From: Chloroflexota bacterium | GTDB lineage: Bacteria; Chloroflexota; Anaerolineae; UBA7937 | DNA: 5,994 nt | Assembly (NCBI GenBank): GCA_003453555.1 | Contig: DMLA01000010.1 | Span: forward strand, 1-5,994 | Direction: 5' to 3' | Shown: positions 1 to 5,226 of the stretch, in pieces | How positions within the stretch are numbered: position 1 is the first letter of the stretch | How the letters are laid out: each line of letters opens with the position of its first letter | Notes under the pieces: generated by a model | The model's input: the letters and a program-made list of their open reading frames with translations, nothing else | What the model was told of the DNA's origin: nothing | Database searches by the model: none | Translations under genes and position numbers: made by a program

Positions 1-309
1 CTTCATCGTGGGTTTTTCCTTGTCGCCCTCCTGTGGGAACTGGCTGACGGGCGGGTCTACACTGGTCAGCAAGCCCTGGAGCTCGGGCTGGTGGACGAAC
101 TCGGCAACTTATCCGAGGCCGTAGACCTAGCGGCCGAGATGGGGGGCATCGTGGAGGAACCTCGCATTATTGAGTATCCAGCCACGCCCAGCCTTAGAGA
201 GATCATCTTCGGATCCTTATCAGCACCTACAGGTTTGCCCAGTCTCAATCAATTTCTCGACATCGAGCGCCGCTTCAGCATCCATTACCTCTACGTGGAG
301 CCTTTCTAG
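1..309 (+). CDS. sppA: Signal peptide peptidase SppA (S49 family), C-terminal fragment
   Basis: The gene enters from the left edge in frame 1 and ends at a TAG at 307-309, leaving 102 residues. SppA is a membrane-bound serine protease of family S49 that degrades cleaved signal peptides. The diagnostic stretch is residues 13-35, ELADGRVYTG followed by QQALELGLVDELG, which matches the conserved C-terminal motif of the family (DGRV-TG-QA-GLVDE-G). After it comes a helix (LSEAVDLAAEMGG) and a tail of about 50 residues ending HYLYVEPF. The catalytic Ser and Lys lie upstream of the window and cannot be checked. The first dozen residues (LHRGFFLVALLW) are a poor match to relatives, but they fit without a frameshift. 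No obvious intrinsic terminator follows the stop. Confidence 0.9.
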   Translation, partial: LHRGFFLVALLWELADGRVYTGQQALELGLVDELGNLSEAVDLAAEMGGIVEEPRIIEYPATPSLREIIFGSLSAPTGLPSLNQFLDIERRFSIHYLYVEPF

Positions 310-407
310 TGGGGTAGGACAGCTCGGCGCTCTCCCGGGGCGATGCCCGCTGTTGAGACCAACACGCGACGCGCCTCCGACCACGACCACGTCCCCTTGT
401 TTAACTA

Positions 408-436
408 TTGACATTGCTGGCATCCCATGCTACAAT
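408..436 (+). promoter_or_regulatory. Strong sigma70-type promoter
   Basis: The -35 box TTGACA is at 408-413 (6 of 6 to consensus). A 17-bp spacer follows, then TACAAT at 431-436 (5 of 6), with a TG one base upstream of the -10 (428-429, extended -10). Transcription would start near 443 and drive the lipoprotein gene and probably the TPR gene after it. The match is seen directly; its activity is inferred. Confidence 0.8.
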
Positions 437-480
437 GCTTCCAAATCCAAAACTAGCAAGAATAGGAAAAGGCTCATGAC

Positions 481-517
481 TTGCACCGAACCATCGAGGC
501 TAGGGCCGAGGGTGCAA
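481..517 (+). repeat. Inverted repeat in the 5' leader of the lipoprotein gene
   Basis: TTGCACC (481-487) and GGTGCAA (511-517) are perfect 7-bp complements enclosing 23 nt. Within the loop a small GGC-TAGG-GCC hairpin (498-507) could also form. It lies about 40 nt into the predicted transcript, so it could be a leader stem. It matches no riboswitch or T-box motif that I recognise. Confidence 0.4.
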
Positions 518-619
518 CAGACCCCCTGGCAATCACAGCGGTGATGGTGACAGAGAGGCTGTAGGGAAAGATTGTCAATTTTGGGTGCGGAGGCTCAGGG
601 AGTGGTGAGGAAGGGGGGG

Positions 620-1249
620 ATGATCAAGAGGGGATTCAATAATTGTTTGCTCGGCCTAGCATGTATATCTTTGCTGACGGGATGCATCCAGACTGCCACT
701 CCTACTCCTTACCCAACCTACACCCCTTATCCGACCTACACCCCACAACCGACTCTTGTCCTGCCTTTGGCCAACTATGAGGACGAGCGGGTGTCGATGA
801 TGTACCCTACAGGCTGGATAGTAGAGGAAGGACCTGAGTTGTTACCTGAGTCGTTGTCTATTAGGGCTCCATCGGCTTGCAGCTTTATCCATATCGTATG
901 GAGGGAGCAGAACTTCGACATAGGCCAAACGGCCGAGGATACGCACAAAGAGCTGAGGGAGTTTTCGCTTCTCGAAATCCTGGACATCTGGGGAGACGAA
1001 CCGCAATTTGAGGTACTGCGTGAATACCGGCTTGGGGATGCCCCCGTGTTTGAGTACCAGTACTGGGATGAAGAAGATGCTTGCCTGAGGAATGTGCAGG
1101 CTATGGCCTATCTGGAGTTGGAAACCCGCCAATGCGCAATTGCTGCCTGGACCGTGAGAGATAGTTGTGGCACTGCCGAGTGGCATCGGGAGATGGGCTT
1201 TCGGTGGGCGCTGTTCGACACGGTGATGCAGAGCATCACTTTCAAGTAG
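620..1249 (+). CDS. Secreted lipoprotein with Thr-Pro-Tyr linker
   Basis: The predicted protein has 209 residues from ATG 620. This start is preferred over an upstream in-frame TTG at 572 because GAGG (607-610) lies 9 nt before it and the product then begins with a proper lipoprotein signal: positive MIKR, a hydrophobic core, and lipobox LTGC with the lipidated cysteine at residue 22. A linker follows (residues 26-45) of TPTP and two PYPTYT repeats, a style common in Chloroflexota surface lipoproteins. The globular part (about 52-209) opens with SMMYPTGW and closes with FDTVMQSITFK. This resembles the start and end of PsbP/DUF1795-like domains in bacterial lipoproteins, but that link is inference. 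Four cysteines (87, 155, 172, 183) could form disulfides outside the cell. The specific function is unknown. The TPR gene follows 76 nt downstream. Confidence 0.8.
   Translation: MIKRGFNNCLLGLACISLLTGCIQTATPTPYPTYTPYPTYTPQPTLVLPLANYEDERVSMMYPTGWIVEEGPELLPESLSIRAPSACSFIHIVWREQNFDIGQTAEDTHKELREFSLLEILDIWGDEPQFEVLREYRLGDAPVFEYQYWDEEDACLRNVQAMAYLELETRQCAIAAWTVRDSCGTAEWHREMGFRWALFDTVMQSITFK
707..754 (+). repeat. 18-bp tandem repeat encoding the PYPTYT linker
   Basis: Two 18-bp units (707-724 and 725-742) differ at two third-codon positions (tac/tat, cca/ccg). A diverged 12-bp third unit follows (743-754, encoding PQPT). The repeat keeps the reading frame and codes for the linker just after the lipidated cysteine. 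Copy number could vary between strains through slippage, in whole hexapeptides. Confidence 0.8.
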
Positions 1250-1311
1250 CATCTAACGGTCAGTCTCAAAATAGGTGGGCTTCGGGGTTGTGTCCTCTAT
1301 CTGCAAAACGT

Positions 1312-1328
1312 GGAAAGGAGCCAACTTG
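1312..1328 (+). promoter_or_regulatory. Shine-Dalgarno sequence and TTG start of the TPR gene
   Basis: GGAAAGGAG at 1312-1320 is a strong ribosome binding site, 5 nt before an in-frame TTG (1326-1328). The alternatives are weaker: a GTG at 1275 and an in-frame ATG at 1356 both lack a good upstream site. A closer ATG at 1339 is in another frame that stops after 11 codons. Confidence 0.65.
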
Positions 1329-2612
1329 GGATCAAAGCATGTGGCACCTGGCGGCATGGAACCCTTCGGACTAACGATTGTCGAGAAACGCGAGATATGG
1401 AAGATTAGCAGAGGAATCTATGACGACCCGATCGCACACCTAAGGCTGGGATGGAGACCGTGGGAAGAGAAGGAGTATCAGACGAAGCTGATTCCATATT
1501 TAGAGAAAGCCTTGGAATGCAGCCCTCGTAGTAAATGGCATGAAGGGCTGTATTGGTTGAAGTTATCTTATTCCTATAGATTGGACCGCAGGTACGCAGA
1601 AGCGGTCAGGGCCGCTGAGAAGGCCTATGAGATAAGGCCCTTAGACCGTCGTTGTCCATTTAATCTTGCCCGAGCCTACTTTGTGCTAACTAACGCTGCG
1701 TTTGAGGGTGAACAGCAAATTGCCGAACGGCGCAGGGAACTGTGGGACGCAATGGCCAGGCTTCAGGGCCCAGTAGTCGCCGGGGCATTTCTTGATGGCC
1801 TAGTAATAGACCCTGGGGCTAGTCAAAGAGCGTTGGACGAATTGGGCCTCACTGTAGAAGAAGCTGGTGCCAAGGCCCGCGCCTTCTTTCAGGAGACCCT
1901 GACCCATGAGCTCGATGAGTTCCCGTTCCTCTGGGACGAGAGGAACATAGTCCAGCTACACCTGATGGTCATACGGCAGCAATTTGATGTGGACAGCCTG
2001 GTAGCCTGCCGGGCTCTCGGCAAGCACGTGGACAGCTGGAATGCCGTGATACCCGGCATGGCTGAAAAGGTCAAAAATGTGGAGTACGACGCACTTGGGG
2101 CTTTCTTCCAGACAGTCAGACGCGAAATACCTGGGGTTTCCATCAAGCGAAAGCATCTCGCTCTGGCCTTGGCCCAGCCCGCTCGGTCTTTCTCGCTGGT
2201 CCAGAAGAAGCTTGGGCTCGGTGCCACTCTTACGATGGCTGTGCGCATCGCGCGCATCGGCGACTACTTGTACGTTGAATGGCACCTCTTTGAGCGCGGA
2301 CGGCTCACGGCGAGGATTGAATACTACGTTGGTACTGGTTTTGTGGGCGCGGGCCTACTCACCCTCTTTTTGGTCGGAGGAGGCCCTATCCTGATCGCCG
2401 GAGGGGGTCTTATCCTGATTGCCATCGGTGGGGCCATCATTTGGCACGCCCAGCGGACACCGAAACTACCCCTGACAGGAACTAGGCGGGATGAGAGCGG
2501 AGCCTTCCGTGAGATAGTTCACTCCTCACTAAGGGACGCCCTTATCAGCGTGGGGATCACCGAGGACACGATCAAAGAGCTACCAGTCAGGGCGAAACAG
2601 ATATGCCTCTAA
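1326..2612 (+). CDS. TPR-containing protein with Gly-rich hydrophobic hairpin, family unknown
   Basis: The protein has 428 residues from the TTG start, or 418 if the in-frame ATG at 1356 is used. I do not recognise the family. Residues about 50-125 look like helical TPR repeats: EKALECSP, then WLKLSYSYRLDRRYAEAVRAAEKAYEIRP, then a helix starting CPFNLARAYF. The middle (about 130-300) is charged and mostly helical with no motif I know. Residues about 309-332 (ARIGDYLYVEWHLFERGR) look like beta strands. A hydrophobic Gly-rich stretch follows (about 337-373, FVGAGLLTLFLVGGG then PILIAGGGLILIAIGGAIIW) that could cross the membrane once or as a tight hairpin. A soluble tail of about 55 residues ends the protein. 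There is no signal peptide, so the TPR part probably stays in the cytoplasm. Cotranscription with the lipoprotein gene 76 nt upstream is plausible. The function is unknown. Confidence 0.75.
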   Translation: MGSKHVAPGGMEPFGLTIVEKREIWKISRGIYDDPIAHLRLGWRPWEEKEYQTKLIPYLEKALECSPRSKWHEGLYWLKLSYSYRLDRRYAEAVRAAEKAYEIRPLDRRCPFNLARAYFVLTNAAFEGEQQIAERRRELWDAMARLQGPVVAGAFLDGLVIDPGASQRALDELGLTVEEAGAKARAFFQETLTHELDEFPFLWDERNIVQLHLMVIRQQFDVDSLVACRALGKHVDSWNAVIPGMAEKVKNVEYDALGAFFQTVRREIPGVSIKRKHLALALAQPARSFSLVQKKLGLGATLTMAVRIARIGDYLYVEWHLFERGRLTARIEYYVGTGFVGAGLLTLFLVGGGPILIAGGGLILIAIGGAIIWHAQRTPKLPLTGTRRDESGAFREIVHSSLRDALISVGITEDTIKELPVRAKQICL

Positions 2613-2697
2613 GTCCAAGAAAACGACTCTCAGGAGGTATACATATCCCCACTCCCATTTCGCGGCTCTCCGGGGTTCGCAGGTTATCATTCGGCTA

Positions 2698-2729
2698 TTT
2701 CTTCGTCAAAGCACAGTTAGGCGAAGAAA
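2698..2729. repeat. Perfect 8-bp inverted repeat, 16-nt loop
   Basis: TTTCTTCG (2698-2705) and CGAAGAAA (2722-2729) are perfect complements. The stem starts 85 nt after the TPR gene stop. On the plus strand it is followed by an A/C-rich run rather than T residues, so it is not a standard terminator for that gene. Confidence 0.5.
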
Positions 2730-2766
2730 ACCCCCGGACGCGGCCACTTTTATTACTACTAAACGT

Positions 2767-2786
2767 CGTCCAATCAACATTAGACG
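2767..2786 (-). repeat. 8-bp hairpin, fully paired only in minus-strand RNA
   Basis: CGTCCAAT (2767-2774) and ATTAGACG (2779-2786) flank a CAAC loop. In plus-strand RNA one position is a C-A mismatch. In minus-strand RNA the same position is a U-G wobble, so the stem is complete. That asymmetry suggests, weakly, a role in minus-strand transcripts such as read-through from etfA. Confidence 0.35.
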
Positions 2787-2874
2787 AATAGAATGGGCGC
2801 ACCAGGGCTTTTGGTTCGACCCCTCCCCGTGCATCCTCGCTCCCAGATCACGCAAACGCCAGGTGACTCCGCTA

Positions 2875-2912
2875 CCCACCATAGGTGGGGATACTCCTTC
2901 ACTCAGAAGGAG
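2875..2912. repeat. Two adjacent short hairpins
   Basis: CCCACC-ATA-GGTGGG occupies 2875-2889. Four bases later comes CTCCTTC-ACTCA-GAAGGAG at 2894-2912. Both stems are perfect (6 and 7 bp) with tight loops. Together with the larger palindrome 24 bases further on they form a row of three hairpins. The role is unknown. Confidence 0.5.
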
Positions 2913-2936
2913 GTGGCACGGTCGTTTCCAGGCCAT

Positions 2937-2963
2937 GTAGGGCAGGTAAGAAACCTGCCCTAC
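2937..2963. repeat. Perfect 11-bp palindrome with 5-nt loop
   Basis: GTAGGGCAGGT (2937-2947) and ACCTGCCCTAC (2953-2963) are perfect complements around AAGAA. The stem is the strongest in the window and sits 29 bases beyond the etfA stop codon. There is no T-tract on either side. It could be a bidirectional terminator or a dispersed palindromic (REP-like) element; one copy cannot decide between them. Confidence 0.7.
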
Positions 2964-2992
2964 TGCATTCAGTTGAAGAGCAGACTGACGGT

Positions 2993-3976
2993 CTAACCCT
3001 CTGCCTTTATCTTTTTGAACTCTTCGGTGAGGACGGGCACTACCTTGAAGAGGTCGGCCACGATGCCATAGTCGGCTACTTTGAAGATGGGGGCCTCAGG
3101 GTCCTTGTTGATGGCCACGATATATTTGGAGGTCTTCATCCCCGCCAGGTGCTGGATGGCCCCAGAGATACCGCAGGCGATGTAGAGGGTAGGGGTTACG
3201 ACCTTCCCCGTTTGGCCCACCTGGTGGCTATGGTCTACCCAGCCAGCGTCAACAGCGGCGCGGGAGGCCCCCACCGCCGCACCCAGCACGTCGGCTAACT
3301 CCTCCAGGAGAGGGAAATTCTCTGGCCCCTTCATCCCTCGCCCGCCGGAGACGATGATGTCGGCCTCCGTCAATTCCACCCGCTCCCCGGCCTCTTTCAA
3401 CATCTCGATCACCTTGGCCCGGACGTCGCCCGTATCCACGGAGATATTCTCTACCTCCGCCGTAGAAGAGGTGTCAGGCTCTGGGGCCGGAAAGACGTTA
3501 GGCCGTACGGTGGCCATCTGGGGCCTGGTCTCCTCCACCACCTTGGCGAGCGCTTTCCCGGCGTAGATGGGTCGGGTGATGAGCAAGCGGCCGTCTTGGA
3601 CCTCTATATCTGTACAATCAGAGGCTAGGCCCACCGCCAGCCTGGCTGCCACTCGGGGAGCCAGGTCTTTGCCCCGCGTCGAGGCGGCTAGGAGGACGAC
3701 GGCGGGGTCGGTCTCTTTGATTAGGTCGGTGAGGACCTTAGTGTACCCCTCAGGCGCGTAGTTTTCTAGGACGGGGTCATCGGCCAGATAGACCTTCTGG
3801 ACACCGTAATGGCCTACTGTATCGGCTAATGGTGAGACACCGGAGCCCATCAGCACCACGTTGACGGCACCGCCCAACGCCTGGGTGATCTCCGCCCCCT
3901 TGCCTATCATCTCCAGGGTGACCTTCTTCAGTTCACCCTCTCGTACCTCGGCTACTATCAAGATGTCGTTAGACAT
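2993..3976 (-). CDS. etfA: Electron transfer flavoprotein, alpha subunit
   Basis: The protein has 327 residues, the usual length for the family. EtfA pairs with EtfB in a soluble heterodimer that carries FAD and shuttles electrons between flavin dehydrogenases and a quinone, NAD or ferredoxin partner. The N-terminal half (1 to about 190) is the Rossmann-like Etf domain (ILIVAEVREGEL; LLAASTRGKDLAPRVAARL at 95-113). The C-terminal FAD domain carries all the family motifs: SGGRGMKGPENF (210-221), HQVGQTGKVVTP (251-262), GISGAIQH (269-276), IVAINKDPEAPIF (286-298) and ADYGIVADL (301-309). There is no N-terminal ferredoxin extension. The start ATG has AGGAG (3986-3990) 9 nt upstream. The gene lies 37 nt after etfB and is surely cotranscribed with it. 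Confidence 0.97.
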   Translation of the reverse strand: MSNDILIVAEVREGELKKVTLEMIGKGAEITQALGGAVNVVLMGSGVSPLADTVGHYGVQKVYLADDPVLENYAPEGYTKVLTDLIKETDPAVVLLAASTRGKDLAPRVAARLAVGLASDCTDIEVQDGRLLITRPIYAGKALAKVVEETRPQMATVRPNVFPAPEPDTSSTAEVENISVDTGDVRAKVIEMLKEAGERVELTEADIIVSGGRGMKGPENFPLLEELADVLGAAVGASRAAVDAGWVDHSHQVGQTGKVVTPTLYIACGISGAIQHLAGMKTSKYIVAINKDPEAPIFKVADYGIVADLFKVVPVLTEEFKKIKAEG

Positions 3977-4013
3977 ATCTTTCCACTCCTAATAGGTTAG
4001 TCTTTAAGAGGCG

Positions 4014-4805
4014 CTAGAGGATTTTCGCCTCGTCCCGCAGGAGGTGGGCTACTTTTCTCGCCATCTCGCCCGGCTCCTCCCCTTGGAAGATCTGGCCCGT
4101 CTCTCTTCCTGGTGGCGTCATCGCCTCCACCGTCTTTATCTTGGCCGCCTCTCTTCCTACCTCCTGGGGACTCACCCCCAGTTCTTGGGCATCCCATTCG
4201 GCGATGGTCTTTTTCTTGACTGCCATGATCCCCTTGAGGGAGGGGTAGCGAGGCTCGTTCAGCCCCTTCTGAGCGGTGAAGACCGCGGGCAGGGTGGTCT
4301 CTACCACCTCTTTTCCACCTTCGACCTCGCGGTGGGCTATGGCTCTCTTTTTGTCTTCGGAGATATCGAGTTTGACGACCACCGAGACGTGGGGTAGATC
4401 CAACAGTTCAGCCAAGGCTATCCCCACCTGGGCGTGGTCTTCATCTACCCCTTGCTTACCGCAGAAGATGATATCGTAGTCGATCTTCTCTAAGGCTTTG
4501 GCCAAAAGCAAAGCGGTAGCATAGGGGTCTGAGCCCTCGAAGGCTTCATCTATGAGGTGAATGGCTTCATCGGCACCCAAGGCTAAGCCACTCTTGAGGG
4601 CGTCCTTGGCTCGCTCCGGGCCCACAGTGATGACGGTGACCTTCCCCTCGCCGAGCCGTTCTTTGATCAAAAGCGCCTCCTCGATGGCGTACTCGTCGTA
4701 GGGGTTGATCACACATTCCAGGCCCTCCGTATCAACCATCCCCTCCTTTACGTTTATCTTGCTCGCCGTATCCGGCACTTGCTTTACGCAGACGACGATG
4801 TTCAT
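4014..4805 (-). CDS. etfB: Electron transfer flavoprotein, beta subunit
   Basis: The protein has 263 residues. EtfB is the partner of EtfA and holds an AMP in ordinary ETFs, or a second FAD in electron-bifurcating ones. Visible motifs are CVKQVPDT (6-13), NPYDEYAIEEAL (34-45), LGADEAIHL (76-84), FCGKQGVDEDHAQVG (114-128), and the family signature beginning HREVEGGKEVVETTLPAV (158-175) and continuing LNEPRYPSLKGIM (182-194) before a KKK. The frame stays open upstream to 5084, but the ATG at 4805 is chosen because GGAGGTG (4813-4819) lies 7 nt before it and MNIVVCVKQ is the standard N-terminus. Residues 91-105 (GSDPYATALLLAKAL) have a D-x2-AT pattern reminiscent of bifurcating EtfBs, but this is not enough to assign the subtype. 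No Bcd, FixC or FixX partner gene is in view. Confidence 0.97.
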   Translation of the reverse strand: MNIVVCVKQVPDTASKINVKEGMVDTEGLECVINPYDEYAIEEALLIKERLGEGKVTVITVGPERAKDALKSGLALGADEAIHLIDEAFEGSDPYATALLLAKALEKIDYDIIFCGKQGVDEDHAQVGIALAELLDLPHVSVVVKLDISEDKKRAIAHREVEGGKEVVETTLPAVFTAQKGLNEPRYPSLKGIMAVKKKTIAEWDAQELGVSPQEVGREAAKIKTVEAMTPPGRETGQIFQGEEPGEMARKVAHLLRDEAKIL

Positions 4806-4812
4806 AAATGTG

Positions 4813-4819
4813 CACCTCC
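4813..4819 (-). promoter_or_regulatory. Strong Shine-Dalgarno sequence that sets the etfB start
   Basis: Read on the minus strand this is GGAGGTG, nearly the full anti-16S complement, 7 nt from the ATG at 4805. It rules out the longer open frame that runs up to 5084. Confidence 0.85.
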
Positions 4820-4830
4820 AAGTAGTTGAT

Positions 4831-4845
4831 CCCAGCAAGGCTGGG
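4831..4845 (-). repeat. Small hairpin in the etfBA leader
   Basis: CCCAGC (4831-4836) and GCTGGG (4840-4845) pair around a 3-nt loop, 11 bases upstream of the etfB ribosome binding site. The stem is GC-rich and could modulate translation or mRNA stability, but it is short enough to be chance. Confidence 0.4.
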
Positions 4846-4846
4846 T

Positions 4847-4862
4847 TGTGATATCTTTCACA
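4847..4862. promoter_or_regulatory. CRP/FNR-family-like operator upstream of etfB
   Basis: TGTGA (4847-4851), six bases, then TCACA (4858-4862) match the consensus half-sites of the E. coli CRP operator exactly, with the right spacing. Members of the CRP/FNR superfamily in many phyla bind such sites. The site begins about two bases after the predicted transcription start near 4864, a position typical of repression rather than activation. The palindrome is seen directly; the regulator and the effect are inference. Confidence 0.5.
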
Positions 4863-4870
4863 CAGGCTGG

Positions 4871-4900
4871 ATTTTACCATGAAGAGAGGGGTGCTGTCAA
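4871..4900 (-). promoter_or_regulatory. Candidate sigma70-type promoter of etfBA
   Basis: On the minus strand TTGACA (4895-4900, perfect -35) is followed after 18 bp by TAAAAT (4871-4876, 5 of 6 to the -10 consensus). Transcription would begin near 4864, giving a leader of about 59 nt before the etfB ATG. Confidence 0.65.
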
Positions 4901-5175
4901 ACCAAAAGACCTGCGTCTTTACATAATTCAAGTATTGACTGACAAGGGACTTGTGATATGAACATCTTCTCGATTTGCCGCCAGCAGTTTCCTCCCCTGG
5001 CCCTGGCCTGTTACGCGCCAGGGCAGGCTGGTACGCCTTGCCTGCTCTGGAACGTGGCAGTCCAGGGGGGCAGGCTGACGGCACTGGAACTTAACCGGCT
5101 GTCCTTACAGGATCCCTGTGGGAAAGCCTCGATTTCTCTTCGAGCTGTCGCCAGATGCAGGAGGGTGGTGAAGTG
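4901..5175. other. Gene-free interval between the nrdJ terminator and the etfBA promoter
   Basis: No convincing gene is seen. A 72-codon plus-strand frame (4958-5176) lacks a good ribosome binding site, resembles no known protein and runs into the terminator. The stretch contains two overlapping GC-rich hairpins at 5000-5045, a GGGCAGGCTG direct repeat (5021-5030 and 5068-5077), and a second copy of the nonamer TTGTGATAT (4951-4959) that also forms part of the etfB operator (4846-4854). Confidence 0.5.
5000..5045. repeat. Two overlapping, mutually exclusive hairpins
   Basis: GCCCTGGC (5000-5007) pairs with GCCAGGGC (5017-5024). GCAGGC (5023-5028) pairs with GCCTGC (5040-5045). The two stems share bases 5023-5024, so they compete at their edges. 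Both are perfect and GC-rich. No associated gene or tract suggests a specific role. Confidence 0.4.
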
Positions 5176-5203
5176 AAAAACCCGTGACCATCTCGGCCAC
5201 GGG
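5176..5203 (-). terminator. Intrinsic terminator of nrdJ
   Basis: Read on the minus strand, CCCGTGGCC, a GAGAT loop and GGTCACGGG form a 9-bp stem (one G-U wobble in RNA), followed at once by five T residues (5176-5180). It starts 23 bases past the nrdJ stop. In plus-strand RNA the wobble becomes a mismatch and no T-tract follows, so the terminator is directional. It separates nrdJ transcription from the etfBA operon. Confidence 0.9.
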
Positions 5204-5226
5204 CTCTTGCTTTCTCCACAGTTGCT

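Larger units (their letters stand above)
310..619. other. Gene-free interval between sppA and the lipoprotein gene
   Basis: I see no convincing gene in these 310 bases. The open frames that cross it have no ribosome binding site and resemble nothing known. It contains a strong promoter at 408-436, a leader of about 175 nt with a 7-bp inverted repeat at 481-517, a small ACAG/CTGT hairpin near 550-562, and the Shine-Dalgarno sequence of the next gene (GAGG at 607-610). No clear terminator for sppA is seen in 310-407. Confidence 0.6.
2613..2992. other. Gene-free gap between converging genes, rich in inverted repeats
   Basis: The TPR gene (+) and etfA (-) point toward each other across these 380 bases. 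The short open frames here are not convincing as genes. There is a good Shine-Dalgarno-like AGGAGGT at 2634-2640, but no usable start codon follows it. At least five inverted repeats lie at 2698-2729, 2767-2786, 2875-2889, 2894-2912 and 2937-2963. None has a T-tract that would mark a classical intrinsic terminator, although the stems may still end transcription from both sides. Confidence 0.6.

Noticed and set aside
1..36. Possible frameshift at the start of the sppA fragment
   Set aside because: The first 12 residues align acceptably, by eye and without gaps, with the segment before the ADGRVYTG motif, so sequence divergence explains the poor match.
170..544. Plus-strand open frame of 124 codons overlapping the end of sppA
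   Set aside because: It overlaps the sppA end in another frame, spans the promoter at 408-436, has Ser/Thr/Pro-rich low-complexity composition and lacks a ribosome binding site.
842..1252. Minus-strand open frame of 136 codons inside the lipoprotein gene
   Set aside because: It is antisense to a gene with a clear lipoprotein signal and ribosome binding site, and its translation resembles no protein I know.
1889..2285. Minus-strand open frames inside the TPR gene
   Set aside because: They are shadows of the sense frame, with no ribosome binding site and no recognisable motif.
2603..2791. 62-codon plus-strand frame starting inside the TPR gene stop region
   Set aside because: The start overlaps the preceding stop region without its own ribosome binding site, and the frame runs through the inverted repeats.
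2811..2830. tRNA T-arm-like GGTTCGACC
   Set aside because: The flanking bases do not form a 5-bp T stem, and no anticodon or acceptor stem can be built around it.
4806..5084. N-terminal extension of etfB in the same open frame
   Set aside because: It would read through the promoter, operator and Shine-Dalgarno sequence, and no EtfB family member has such an extension.
4935..5176. Plus-strand promoter (TTGACT, 16 bp, TATGAA) and 72-codon frame
   Set aside because: The -10 would overlap the start codon, the ribosome binding site is poor and the product is unlike any known protein.
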